Below, in pieces: positions 1 through 7,050 of a DNA stretch of 21,312 nt. Below the pieces are notes generated by a model. That model was not told the origin of the DNA and searched no databases. It worked only from the letters and a program-made list of their open reading frames with translations. This DNA is from a virus. The position numbers were made by a program, and so were the translations under genes. Every line of letters starts with the position of its first letter. The first letter of the stretch is position 1. Where the stretch lies: the IMG/VR virus record IMGVR_UViG_3300047667_000049, positions 1-21,312 of that record; one strand, written 5' to 3'.

Positions 1-269
1 CATTGTCTCACATTAATGAATTCAGTTGGTAGTGTATAAGTATCTTGGTTCTTATCAACAGTTAACAATGTATAGGATTCTTGTACTGAGTTTTCTGCAC
101 GTTGTCTGTAAGTTTTGATTGCATAGTTATATGCGGCTTCATAATGTTCTGGATCTAATTCTAAATCGACAATGCCATCACCAAGCCTATACCGGATGTT
201 GTCGAACATTGATTCTTTCAGTTGCTCAAGGTTCTGATTATTGGGTACTGATAATTCGTTTGCGGCCAT
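1..269 (-). CDS. gp13-like neck protein, N-terminal part (runs off left edge)
   Basis: The first 89 residues are visible; the frame stays open to the window edge. The stretch from about residue 16, LKESMFDNIRYRLGDG followed by a VDLELDP segment, has the same pattern as the start of T4 gp13 (a run beginning LKDVILRRLGAP and then VELTP), with the same following helix of aromatic and charged residues. T4 gp13 works with gp14 in the neck that joins the DNA-filled head to the tail. The start ATG at 269 has an AGGA ribosome site about 12 bases upstream and a late-type box GATAAATA at 292-299. A gp14-like and a gp15-like gene lie nearby but on the opposite strand, which supports the call. The alignment was made by eye from memory of T4 gp13, so another virion protein remains possible. 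Confidence 0.6.
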   Translation of the reverse strand, partial: MAANELSVPNNQNLEQLKESMFDNIRYRLGDGIVDLELDPEHYEAAYNYAIKTYRQRAENSVQESYTLLTVDKNQDTYTLPTEFINVRQ

Positions 270-291
270 GTGATAAAATTCCTATTTCTAG

Positions 292-299
292 TATTTATC
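292..299 (-). promoter_or_regulatory. late-type promoter box for the gp13-like gene
   Basis: The minus strand reads TGATAAATAC, close to the T4 late promoter octamer TATAAATA. It lies 22 bases upstream of the ATG at 269, leaving a short leader that contains AGGA. The same box recurs upstream of many genes in this window. Confidence 0.55.
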
Positions 300-302
300 A
301 GT

Positions 303-1064
303 CTAAATGTTTTTCTGTTTAATATAATTATGTAAATCAGTGGCTCTGGCTAAATGTGCGTCTGCTCCATGATGACCATACGTAGCCTTTGGATTAGTCA
401 TTCCAGCATTATTATATTTTTCAAAAAACCCTTGGGTGTTATCTCTATACTTATAATAATGAAGTGTATCTAGTTTTTCTAAATAAGGTTTTAGATGTCT
501 CATGTTGTGATTGTGAAATGCAATACCAGAATTAGTCATAAGATATCTAATATTATCTTGTGTTTGTAAAAAGTATTGTATAGACAAAGCATCTTTAGCA
601 GTTAGTATTTCTGTATAAATTTCAGAGTACACTAAAAATCTTTGTGTTGTTACAAAAGGTTCTTTTTCAGATGTTGTAACTGTATGCGGATCTGTCATTG
701 AATTAACTTGCATATAATCTTGCATCGTTGGGTCTGCCCAATCAGCACATGTATCTTGGTTGCTATCCCATACATGGGGAAGAGGAGCCTCTAGTCTGCA
801 ACTTTCTGCCCAATTAATTAATACAAAAATATTGTTGTTCTTGTTTTCTACGATTTTTTTGTTCAGTGTAAACCAATTGAGTACACTACGATGTATTGCA
901 CTATTAGAGGAACCATTTCTTGCAATGTTAATAGGTTCATGGTCTATCATTCCTGCTAGAACATTACCAAAACTTGCTTTACGATTCTCTGGACTAGATA
1001 AGTTACCATCAATCTCCGACCCTGCGGCGTGACTACACCCCGCAATCAACATATAGTTTGCCAT
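303..1064 (-). CDS. SGNH/GDSL-like hydrolase domain protein
   Basis: This 253-aa protein begins with a hydrophobic strand running into AGCSHAAGSEIDG at residues 8-20. That fits SGNH block I with a possible nucleophile Ser11. A following NIARNGSSNSAIHR segment resembles the block with Gly and Asn of the oxyanion hole. Near the C-terminus, HHGADAHLARATDLH offers a D-x-H pair as possible catalytic Asp and His. SGNH enzymes are usually esterases or deacetylases; the substrate here is unknown. Modification of surface glycans or of the virion would be an inference. The ATG lies four bases after the stop of the upstream 380-aa gene, with a weak AAGG site, so translation is probably coupled. A second SGNH-like protein is encoded at 11871-12746. 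Confidence 0.6.
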   Translation of the reverse strand: MANYMLIAGCSHAAGSEIDGNLSSPENRKASFGNVLAGMIDHEPINIARNGSSNSAIHRSVLNWFTLNKKIVENKNNNIFVLINWAESCRLEAPLPHVWDSNQDTCADWADPTMQDYMQVNSMTDPHTVTTSEKEPFVTTQRFLVYSEIYTEILTAKDALSIQYFLQTQDNIRYLMTNSGIAFHNHNMRHLKPYLEKLDTLHYYKYRDNTQGFFEKYNNAGMTNPKATYGHHGADAHLARATDLHNYIKQKNI

Positions 1065-1068
1065 GTAT

Positions 1069-2211
1069 TTAGAACGCCTTTAAAATAATCATTTGATCGT
1101 TGAAACGACCTTTTGGTTTGACTCCGACTGCTTTGATATCATCAAAGTATTTACGTGCCGCGGGTTTACTGCCCATAATTTCTTTTATTTGATCTTTGGG
1201 TTTACGCAATGTCTTAATTGCACTCTTAGACTTGTCAAATCCATACAAAGTGTTTCCTTTAACAAACATTTCCCCACTCATATCATCTGCAATATAGTGA
1301 TGCAGTTTTCGTTTAGCAGTATCATAGCACCATGCTTCTTTAGACAAGTGCAGTTCTGCTGGGCGAATGCTTTCTAGTTTTAGTTTTGTTGTTTCGCACT
1401 CAAAACGTTTTTGATACTTTAACTTTTGTGTTGCTTTCTCCGGAGAGATCGGTTTAGTCTTACGTTTAGCCCTAGATGCAATCTTAAGACTAGCATAAGA
1501 GTTTAGTACACTAATGATAGTATCATATGCAAGTATAGTTTGCTTCAGTTTCTTTTTACTAAAATGATCATAGGCTTCTACTAACTGTTCATCTTTCCCT
1601 TCAATTACTTCCTTGAATTCTTTCTGTTCTTTCTCATAACTTTCTATTAATTGAGGAACATGATTTGCTAATGGATTGTATGTGTTTAAGATTTTCATAA
1701 TCTGAGCATTAAACTTAGGATCGATTTTTATTTCGTCTTCAAAGAATTGATCCATTATACCGTCGATCTCTCCACCGGCTTCCATCAATTTTTCTCGCAT
1801 GATATCTTGTATCGAAGGACGATTCGGTTTGTCTTTTGCTTTGTCTTCTTTTACTTGAGCAATCAAGTTACCTTTTTCTATCCACTCATCTTTGCTTTTT
1901 GCAATATGGTCAGTATGTGCTTGAGGCATATACCCAACTTTATCACAAAACCAAACTGAACTTGAAAGAGAATTGAAGTTCCAATCTGGATTTCGCAGAA
2001 TAACTTCTATGTCTTCAGCAGGCCAGCCAGATTCTATTTTGATCCATGTTTTACAACGCATCAATCTTTTCTTGTCACCGATCTCAGTTCGGATAAAGTA
2101 TTGAGCATCTTGGAACGCCCTCTCTTGACCAGAGGCGTCGGTGATTCCTTTATACTTTTCCCACTTAGGTTCGGGTGTTAGATAAACTGTCTTTTGTTTT
2201 CTCCGAGCCAC
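1069..2211 (-). CDS. conserved marine myovirus protein of unknown function (380 aa)
   Basis: I do not recognise a functional domain. The N-terminus is basic (MARRKQKT). The first 110 residues contain many aromatics and a segment SSVWFCDKVGYMPQAH that looks like a conserved core. The middle (about 130-270) is rich in Lys and Glu, probably helical or coiled coil. The rest is basic and Lys-rich with a single Cys region. The start is GTG, chosen because AAGGAG lies five bases upstream. No signal peptide or membrane segment is visible. A near-consensus sigma70-type promoter sits about 40-70 bases upstream, which suggests early expression, unlike the virion genes around it. I recall similar proteins in marine T4-like phages annotated only as hypothetical. 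Confidence 0.75.
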   Translation of the reverse strand: MARRKQKTVYLTPEPKWEKYKGITDASGQERAFQDAQYFIRTEIGDKKRLMRCKTWIKIESGWPAEDIEVILRNPDWNFNSLSSSVWFCDKVGYMPQAHTDHIAKSKDEWIEKGNLIAQVKEDKAKDKPNRPSIQDIMREKLMEAGGEIDGIMDQFFEDEIKIDPKFNAQIMKILNTYNPLANHVPQLIESYEKEQKEFKEVIEGKDEQLVEAYDHFSKKKLKQTILAYDTIISVLNSYASLKIASRAKRKTKPISPEKATQKLKYQKRFECETTKLKLESIRPAELHLSKEAWCYDTAKRKLHHYIADDMSGEMFVKGNTLYGFDKSKSAIKTLRKPKDQIKEIMGSKPAARKYFDDIKAVGVKPKGRFNDQMIILKAF

Positions 2212-2251
2212 TTCATCTCCTTATTGATTAATGTTCTTACTTAGTGTTAGC

Positions 2252-2280
2252 ATTATACATTAAATATTTTTTAGTATCAA
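2252..2280 (-). promoter_or_regulatory. sigma70-type early promoter for the 380-aa gene
   Basis: On the minus strand TTGATA (2280-2275) is followed by a 17-bp spacer and TATAAT (2257-2252). This is a near-perfect host sigma70 promoter. The predicted start near 2245 gives a leader of about 34 bases that carries AAGGAG before the GTG at 2211. Confidence 0.7.
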
Positions 2281-2288
2281 CCTTTTAT

Positions 2289-2309
2289 TTACCCAAATTC
2301 TCTGGGTAA
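2289..2309. repeat. perfect 7-bp inverted repeat between divergent promoters
   Basis: TTACCCA, a 7-base loop, then TGGGTAA. It lies between the minus-strand early promoter (2252-2280) and the plus-strand late box (2319-2326). There is no T-run, so it is not an obvious terminator. A protein-binding site is possible. Confidence 0.4.
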
Positions 2310-2318
2310 TTCTATTAA

Positions 2319-2326
2319 GATAAATA
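2319..2326 (+). promoter_or_regulatory. late-type promoter box, five bases before ATG
   Basis: GATAAATA is followed by TATAT and then the ATG at 2332. No Shine-Dalgarno sequence lies in the gap. If the box acts like T4 TATAAATA (centred about 10 bp before the start), transcription begins at the A of ATG. Confidence 0.6.
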
Positions 2327-2331
2327 TATAT

Positions 2332-4095
2332 ATGCCAAGACTAAGTTTATACCGGGAACAGAAACAGAACGATTATCGTTTCTTAGACAGAAATATCTCT
2401 GAGCAATTGACTGTGGGTGGTACTGATTTATATATCCATAAATATGCAGGACCATTAGATCAAGGACCTTCAACAGATTTTACACAGCCTCAATACGATG
2501 CGATGGAGCCAACAAACATACAAGACTTGCTGTTCTTAGAGAACAGAGATCGAAAGTATGAGAAGGATATATATCGATTACGTGGTCATTACTCTGTACA
2601 AAACTTAGACTTTGATCTCAGTCAATTCGGTTTATTCTTAAGTAATGACACTATTTTCATCAATGTACATTATAATGACATGATGGACATCTTAGGCAGA
2701 AAAATGATGGTAGGTGATGTGATCGAATTACCCCACTTGCTTGATTACGATCCATTAAACGATGATGCAACTTTATTCCCCACAGCACTAAAAAGATTTT
2801 ATCAAGTTACAGATGCTAACTTTGGAAGTGAAGGCTTTGCAATTGATTGGTACCCTCATCTATGGCGTATCAAATGTGAGAAGTTAGTAGATAGCCAAGA
2901 GTTTCAGGATATCTTACGTGCTCCAGATGATATAGATAATTATTTAGGAGACTGGGACAAGAACAAAACTTACCCTGCAGGGTATGTAATGACATTTGGT
3001 GACAAGAACTATCTTTCATTACAAGACGTACCTGTAGGAACTAAACCCAATGCAACTAATCCAGATCTTTATTGGGTACTAGATACAGGCAGAACTTTAA
3101 AAGATGTATTAGGTCGTTACAATGAAAACATTAGAATCAATGATGCTAACTTAAAAGAAGCGGCACGTATTGTACCTAAAGCAGGTTACGATACATCAGA
3201 CTTATATGTTGTTCCTGGTTACGGTATATATGAAGCAAACAATGTATTATCAAACAAATTAAATCAGCCGGCACCCCCAACAGATGTTCGTGCATGGATG
3301 CCTGGCAACAGTGCATTAAGTGCAACCGGTGAAGTCATTACAATGAAAAGTGACAAATACAAAAATGAATCTACGGGTATTAGAATACCTAAAGAAGTCA
3401 TGGAAGTAATGCAAATCAAACATGGAGAGCAAGGAATAGATTTAGATGCAATGATAGAAAAGTTTGTACAAGCGACTTTATCAATAGCAGTTGAATCTCC
3501 AGAAATGTCTCCTACAGGATCTGGTTCAGGGGCAGTAGAAGGAACAAAACTTCTCACAGTTAATATATCAGGGCCTGTTGTAGGTCCATACGGTACTGCT
3601 GATAACACTTACGCAACAGCAGACCAAGATCCAGTAGCACCAGGGTTCACAGGTACGGAACCATATGGTCCGAATACAATGGACTATCGTGCTGACTGTG
3701 ATCCTAGATTTCAATTCATTGCACGTGCAACTCCAAGAGACTTTGGTTATACAACAGGTTACTTAAGTGGAGATGGTACTCCACCTAATGGTCTACCTTC
3801 AGGAGCAGGAATATCATTCCCATCATCACCGCAAGTGGGAGACTACTTCTTGCGAATAGACTATACACCAAATGTTTTATATCGTTGGTCAGGTACTCTT
3901 TGGTTAAGAGTTAGTGAAGATGTCAGAACAACAACAGGCTATACTGCCGCTGATACTTCGCAACTTTCAGGCTTTATTAATAACGAGGCGAATATTTTTG
4001 TAAATAACGATGGAGCAAATGTATCATCTGCTCAACCTCTAAGTTCTCTATTAAACATAGCACCAGATGCTAATCCACCAAGTGACGGGACATAA
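2332..4095 (+). CDS. gp14-like neck protein, enlarged (587 aa)
   Basis: Residues 1-195 follow the pattern of T4 gp14. A VGGTDLYIHKY strand matches the RGVECYYVPRE region, NIQDLLFLENRDRKY matches the PDLIFGED region, then DLSQFGLFLSNDT, then GDVIELPHL (GDLIYFP in T4), then a KRFYQVTDANF strand and a WYPHLWRIKCEKL segment. T4 gp14 is about 256 aa, so this version is more than doubled. Residues about 207-252 (W, Y, G, then GTKP and a final W) resemble a small carbohydrate-binding fold of the CBM5/12 kind. Residues about 493-525, with a PSSPQVGDYF then YRWSGTLW pattern, are a short module I recall from phage surface proteins. The stop overlaps the start of the gp15-like gene (TAATG), so the two are co-translated. 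The conserved MPRLSLYR start supports this ATG. The extra modules suggest a decorated neck, which is an inference. Confidence 0.6.
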   Translation: MPRLSLYREQKQNDYRFLDRNISEQLTVGGTDLYIHKYAGPLDQGPSTDFTQPQYDAMEPTNIQDLLFLENRDRKYEKDIYRLRGHYSVQNLDFDLSQFGLFLSNDTIFINVHYNDMMDILGRKMMVGDVIELPHLLDYDPLNDDATLFPTALKRFYQVTDANFGSEGFAIDWYPHLWRIKCEKLVDSQEFQDILRAPDDIDNYLGDWDKNKTYPAGYVMTFGDKNYLSLQDVPVGTKPNATNPDLYWVLDTGRTLKDVLGRYNENIRINDANLKEAARIVPKAGYDTSDLYVVPGYGIYEANNVLSNKLNQPAPPTDVRAWMPGNSALSATGEVITMKSDKYKNESTGIRIPKEVMEVMQIKHGEQGIDLDAMIEKFVQATLSIAVESPEMSPTGSGSGAVEGTKLLTVNISGPVVGPYGTADNTYATADQDPVAPGFTGTEPYGPNTMDYRADCDPRFQFIARATPRDFGYTTGYLSGDGTPPNGLPSGAGISFPSSPQVGDYFLRIDYTPNVLYRWSGTLWLRVSEDVRTTTGYTAADTSQLSGFINNEANIFVNNDGANVSSAQPLSSLLNIAPDANPPSDGT

Positions 4096-5696
4096 TGGCA
4101 CAATATTTTTACGATAATCAGATAAGAAGATTTTTATTACAGTTTGCTAAAATTTTTAGTAATTGGTATGTAACTCAAGGAAATGATCCTAACGGCAATC
4201 CTATATTAGTTAGAGTACCAATTCAATACGGTGACTCTAGTAGACAAGCCGCAACTATTATTGCGAACAACTCGGCATCCAACCTGCCCTCTGCACCTTT
4301 GATGACGTATTTTATTAACGGTTTAGAGTATGATCAGAAACGTACACAAGAGCCTTACTTTGTAGAGAAACAAAACATACGTCAAAGAAAATATGATTCT
4401 GGCTCACAGAATTACGGTGACGAACAGGGACAAGCATTTACTGTTGAGAAGTTGATGCCAGTACCATATACACTTCGATTACAAGTTGATTTTTGGACAA
4501 CTAACTATCAGCAAAAATTAGAATTGATTGAGCAATTAGGAACATTGTTTAATCCTTCATTAGAAATTCAAAGTACAGATAATTTTGTAGACTGGACATC
4601 ATTAACAATTGTATATCAGGATGGTTTAACATTCTCATCTCGTACTATTCCACAAGGAACCGGTAATCCAATTGATGTCATGTCATGGAAGTTCTACTTA
4701 CCCATGTGGATTACTACATCTTCTAAACTTAAAAAGTATGGTGTTATTAATAAAGTTATCGCATCTATTTTTGATGGGAAAACATTACAAGATATGTCTG
4801 ATGATGACTTGCTAATGGGAACAAGACAAAAGATTTCTCCATACGGATATCAAGTATTGTTTATAGGTAACTCATTACAATTGTTACCCCAAGATATACC
4901 TGAACAGCCATCTAATTTAACATTAGATAAACCAGTCAATCCAGATACTGATTTGTTTTGGACATCAATCTTAAATATGTATGGTGCTTATCGCCCTGGT
5001 ATCTCACAGATTTGGTTAGACAATCCATATATGGAGACTGAGATTGTAGGAACAATAGTAGTTGATCCACTTGATGATCGTTATTTAATTTTTCAAGTTG
5101 ACATAGATACTTTACCACAAAATACTTTAGAGCCAGTTAACTCAGTTATTAATCCACAAATTACAGGGCCCAACTCAGGCTTGCCCGGACCTGTTCCTAA
5201 TGTCAGATATTTGTTAGTGAGTAACATTGCATCTGATACTGCATCATGGGGTACAATTATAGGAAGTCAGACAGGTAAATCAACTGCACCTGAATCGCAG
5301 GTTGCTACTACTCTAGCTCCAAATGTAAAATATCAAATTGCAACTTTAGGTACAACAGACTTTAGAAACTATGGCGCCGCAACTAATACTATCGGCACTC
5401 AATTTACAATGAACAATGTACAGCCAGAAGGCACCGGAACTGCATACACTGTAGTTGAAGCAGGTGCTAATGATATCTTACAATTTAATTCAGATATTAT
5501 GACTTGGTTTGTTGCATTTGATGCGAGTATAAATTCCACATCGACTGCTTTAGAGTATCTTATTAATCTAACAACAGAAATTCAATATCGTTGGGCTGAT
5601 ACTCCCGCAGACTCTGTGCAACCCGGATTGCCTGCTCAATGGATGAAGTCATATGAAGGTTATTATAACGAAGGTGATTACAGTATAGTTATTTAA
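4095..5696 (+). CDS. gp15-like tail sheath stabiliser and completion protein (533 aa)
   Basis: The N-terminal region (1-226) matches the order of motifs in T4 gp15. YFYDNQIRRFLLQFAKIFSN corresponds to YFYNSSFRRYATLMGDLFSN. Next come RVPIQYGD (RVPITYA in T4), a PLMTYFINGLEYD strand, and PVPYTLRLQVDFWT with EQLGTLFNPSLEI (EQILPYFQPHF). T4 gp15 caps the tail tube and sheath and joins the tail to the neck. T4 gp15 is about 272 aa; here about 300 further residues follow. They include a Gly/Thr-rich module near 412-455 (ATLGTTDFRNYGAATNTIG) and a C-terminal block with YRWADTP and KSYEGYYNEGDYS. The ATG overlaps the gp14-like stop by one base and has GGGA upstream. Position directly after the gp14-like gene agrees with T4 gene order. 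Confidence 0.75.
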   Translation: MAQYFYDNQIRRFLLQFAKIFSNWYVTQGNDPNGNPILVRVPIQYGDSSRQAATIIANNSASNLPSAPLMTYFINGLEYDQKRTQEPYFVEKQNIRQRKYDSGSQNYGDEQGQAFTVEKLMPVPYTLRLQVDFWTTNYQQKLELIEQLGTLFNPSLEIQSTDNFVDWTSLTIVYQDGLTFSSRTIPQGTGNPIDVMSWKFYLPMWITTSSKLKKYGVINKVIASIFDGKTLQDMSDDDLLMGTRQKISPYGYQVLFIGNSLQLLPQDIPEQPSNLTLDKPVNPDTDLFWTSILNMYGAYRPGISQIWLDNPYMETEIVGTIVVDPLDDRYLIFQVDIDTLPQNTLEPVNSVINPQITGPNSGLPGPVPNVRYLLVSNIASDTASWGTIIGSQTGKSTAPESQVATTLAPNVKYQIATLGTTDFRNYGAATNTIGTQFTMNNVQPEGTGTAYTVVEAGANDILQFNSDIMTWFVAFDASINSTSTALEYLINLTTEIQYRWADTPADSVQPGLPAQWMKSYEGYYNEGDYSIVI

Positions 5697-5713
5697 GGGC
5701 AACCCAGTCACTT

Positions 5714-5722
5714 ACTAAATAA
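5714..5722 (+). promoter_or_regulatory. late-type promoter box, five bases before the Nudix ATG
   Basis: ACTAAATAA lies just after the gp15-like stop. Its TAAATA core ends five bases (ACTGT) before the ATG at 5727. No ribosome site is seen in the gap or just upstream of it, so a leaderless mRNA is predicted. Confidence 0.5.
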
Positions 5723-5726
5723 CTGT

Positions 5727-6140
5727 ATGATCATTATTAATCAATCTGCTGGTATTTTCTTTTACAGTAAATCAACTGCAAGATCACTTTATCTATTAAG
5801 AAACGAATCTAAAAATCCTACATGGTCTATCCCAGGCGGTAAGATTGAAAAGAACGAAACATTACTAACCGGCTTAAAAAGAGAATGCCAAGAAGAAATT
5901 GCATATTGGAAAGATGATTTGAAATTAGTTCCTGTTCAAAAATTTGTCAACGGAACATTCGCATATCATACATTCTTCTGTGAAGTAGAAGAAGAATTTT
6001 CACCACTTCTTAATAACGAACATTGTGGGTATGCTTGGGTAGGAGATGATCGCTATCCCAAACCTCTTCACCCCGGATTATTTTCTACAATTAGCCTAGA
6101 TAATGTCGCAGAAAAGTTAGCAAGTCTTAAGAAGTTATGA
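5727..6140 (+). CDS. Nudix hydrolase
   Basis: This 137-aa protein has a Nudix box at residues 38-60: G38, E44, then R52-E53, E56-E57, fitting GX5EX7REUXEEXGU. The Gly near the end of the box is Ala59. The Arg and Glu residues that bind metal and catalyse are all present. Nudix enzymes cleave nucleoside diphosphates linked to another moiety, for example oxidised dNTPs, ADP-ribose or RNA caps; the substrate cannot be read from this sequence. The size is normal for a single-domain Nudix protein. The stop overlaps the next start (ATGA), so the two genes are probably co-translated. The upstream late-type box suggests late expression, which is unusual for a nucleotide-pool enzyme. Confidence 0.88.
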   Translation: MIIINQSAGIFFYSKSTARSLYLLRNESKNPTWSIPGGKIEKNETLLTGLKRECQEEIAYWKDDLKLVPVQKFVNGTFAYHTFFCEVEEEFSPLLNNEHCGYAWVGDDRYPKPLHPGLFSTISLDNVAEKLASLKKL

Positions 6141-6655
6141 TCACTGTCATTGCTGTTGACGGGGCATTGGGAGAAATCATAGTAGACATCTTAAATGCAA
6201 ATAATGTTGACGCAGTATTTGCCTCTTCCCCAGCAGTACATATCACTAATAAAATTGTTTTTGTTACCTTTGAATTTGATGGATACCCATTCGTAATGAC
6301 AAAACGATGGCTTGCATATAATGAAGAAGCATTTAATGATTGGAAACAACATTGGTTGGGCAGAATAGAAATTAACGATAGAGCAGATGTTACTCCTGAA
6401 GAATGGAAACATCATGTAACTAAAAGTTTAAAACATGTGGGTGTCTATTATCCGATAAATGGTATGCTTCAAAAATTGATAGATGAGAACTCAGCACATG
6501 ATTTAACTTACTGTGAGATAGAGTTAGATGCTCTCTTACATCGCCGCAGAGACGTTCTAAGAGACCTCAGTAGTTTTACTAATGCGAATATAGTCTTTGA
6601 CTCAATTGATGATGTCGTTGATTCTACGCAGTCTGACGTACTACCCTGGATTTAA
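6137..6655 (+). CDS. unknown protein of 172 aa, coupled to the Nudix gene
   Basis: I do not recognise a family. The N-terminus (MITVIAVDGALGEIIVDILNANNVDAVF) has the strand-loop-helix look of a nucleotide-binding or Rossmann-like start, but no clear P-loop is present. The middle is rich in Trp, His and acidic residues (WKQHWLGRIEI, EEWKHHV). Near the end, LLHRRRDVLRDLS is a basic helix. There is no signal peptide or membrane segment. The 4-base ATGA overlap with the Nudix gene suggests a functional partnership. A terminator hairpin follows directly. Confidence 0.65.
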   Translation: MITVIAVDGALGEIIVDILNANNVDAVFASSPAVHITNKIVFVTFEFDGYPFVMTKRWLAYNEEAFNDWKQHWLGRIEINDRADVTPEEWKHHVTKSLKHVGVYYPINGMLQKLIDENSAHDLTYCEIELDALLHRRRDVLRDLSSFTNANIVFDSIDDVVDSTQSDVLPWI

Positions 6656-6661
6656 CCCAAA

Positions 6662-6688
6662 AAGAAAGGGTGACTAGCACCCCTTCTT
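6662..6688. terminator. terminator hairpin between convergent genes
   Basis: An 11-base arm AAGAAAGGGTG pairs with CACCCCTTCTT with one A-C mismatch and a 5-base loop ACTAG. On the plus strand it is followed by AACTTTT. It starts just after the stop at 6655 and faces the minus-strand gene ending at 6704, so it may serve both directions. Confidence 0.65.
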
Positions 6689-6703
6689 AACTTTTATATT
6701 ACT

Positions 6704-7033
6704 TTAATGAGACATCCAGAACTCAATTACTGAGTACCCTAATGTTCCTGCTACCATACCTGCTCCGATAAGCATCCATCTCCAACGTTCCAGGGCTGTA
6801 ATCTTAACAGCCATTTCATCGTGTGATGATTGATTAGATTTGTTAAAATCAATCAGCATCTTATGTGTAGATGCATTACCCTCTTTGATTAACTCAGAAT
6901 TAACTTTAATGTCTGCTTTAACATCTTCGAGGGCCGTATCGAACTTAGTGTCGAGGTTTTTAAACTCAACTTTAAGTACAGCAATGTCAGTATCGTACTG
7001 TTGCAATTGTTTTTGTGCGTTACTTTGTGCCAT
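6704..7033 (-). CDS. coiled-coil protein with C-terminal membrane helix, XhlA-like
   Basis: In 109 aa, residues about 5-82 form a charged heptad-like helix. A single hydrophobic span follows at about 86-104 (WMLIGAGMVAGTLGYSVIEFW) and the protein ends after a few residues. The ERWRWMLIGAG junction is typical of XhlA-like phage proteins. Those are small cytoplasmic coiled coils with a C-terminal anchor, found near holins. A role in lysis is therefore possible but not shown; no endolysin or second holin is visible nearby. The gene follows the structural gene at 7051-8415 by 17 bases, with AGGT before the ATG, so it is probably on the same late transcript. Confidence 0.6.
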   Translation of the reverse strand: MAQSNAQKQLQQYDTDIAVLKVEFKNLDTKFDTALEDVKADIKVNSELIKEGNASTHKMLIDFNKSNQSSHDEMAVKITALERWRWMLIGAGMVAGTLGYSVIEFWMSH

Positions 7034-7050
7034 TTAAGTTACCTGTTCCC

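Noticed and set aside
119-322. Plus-strand open frame of 67 codons at the left end
   Set aside because: It overlaps the gp13-like coding region on the other strand and has no supporting start signal.
1066-1072. CTAAATA just before the first SGNH gene as a sixth late promoter
   Set aside because: It lies one base from the ATG, so a start five bases on would fall inside the coding region; it includes the TAA stop of the upstream gene and is probably chance.
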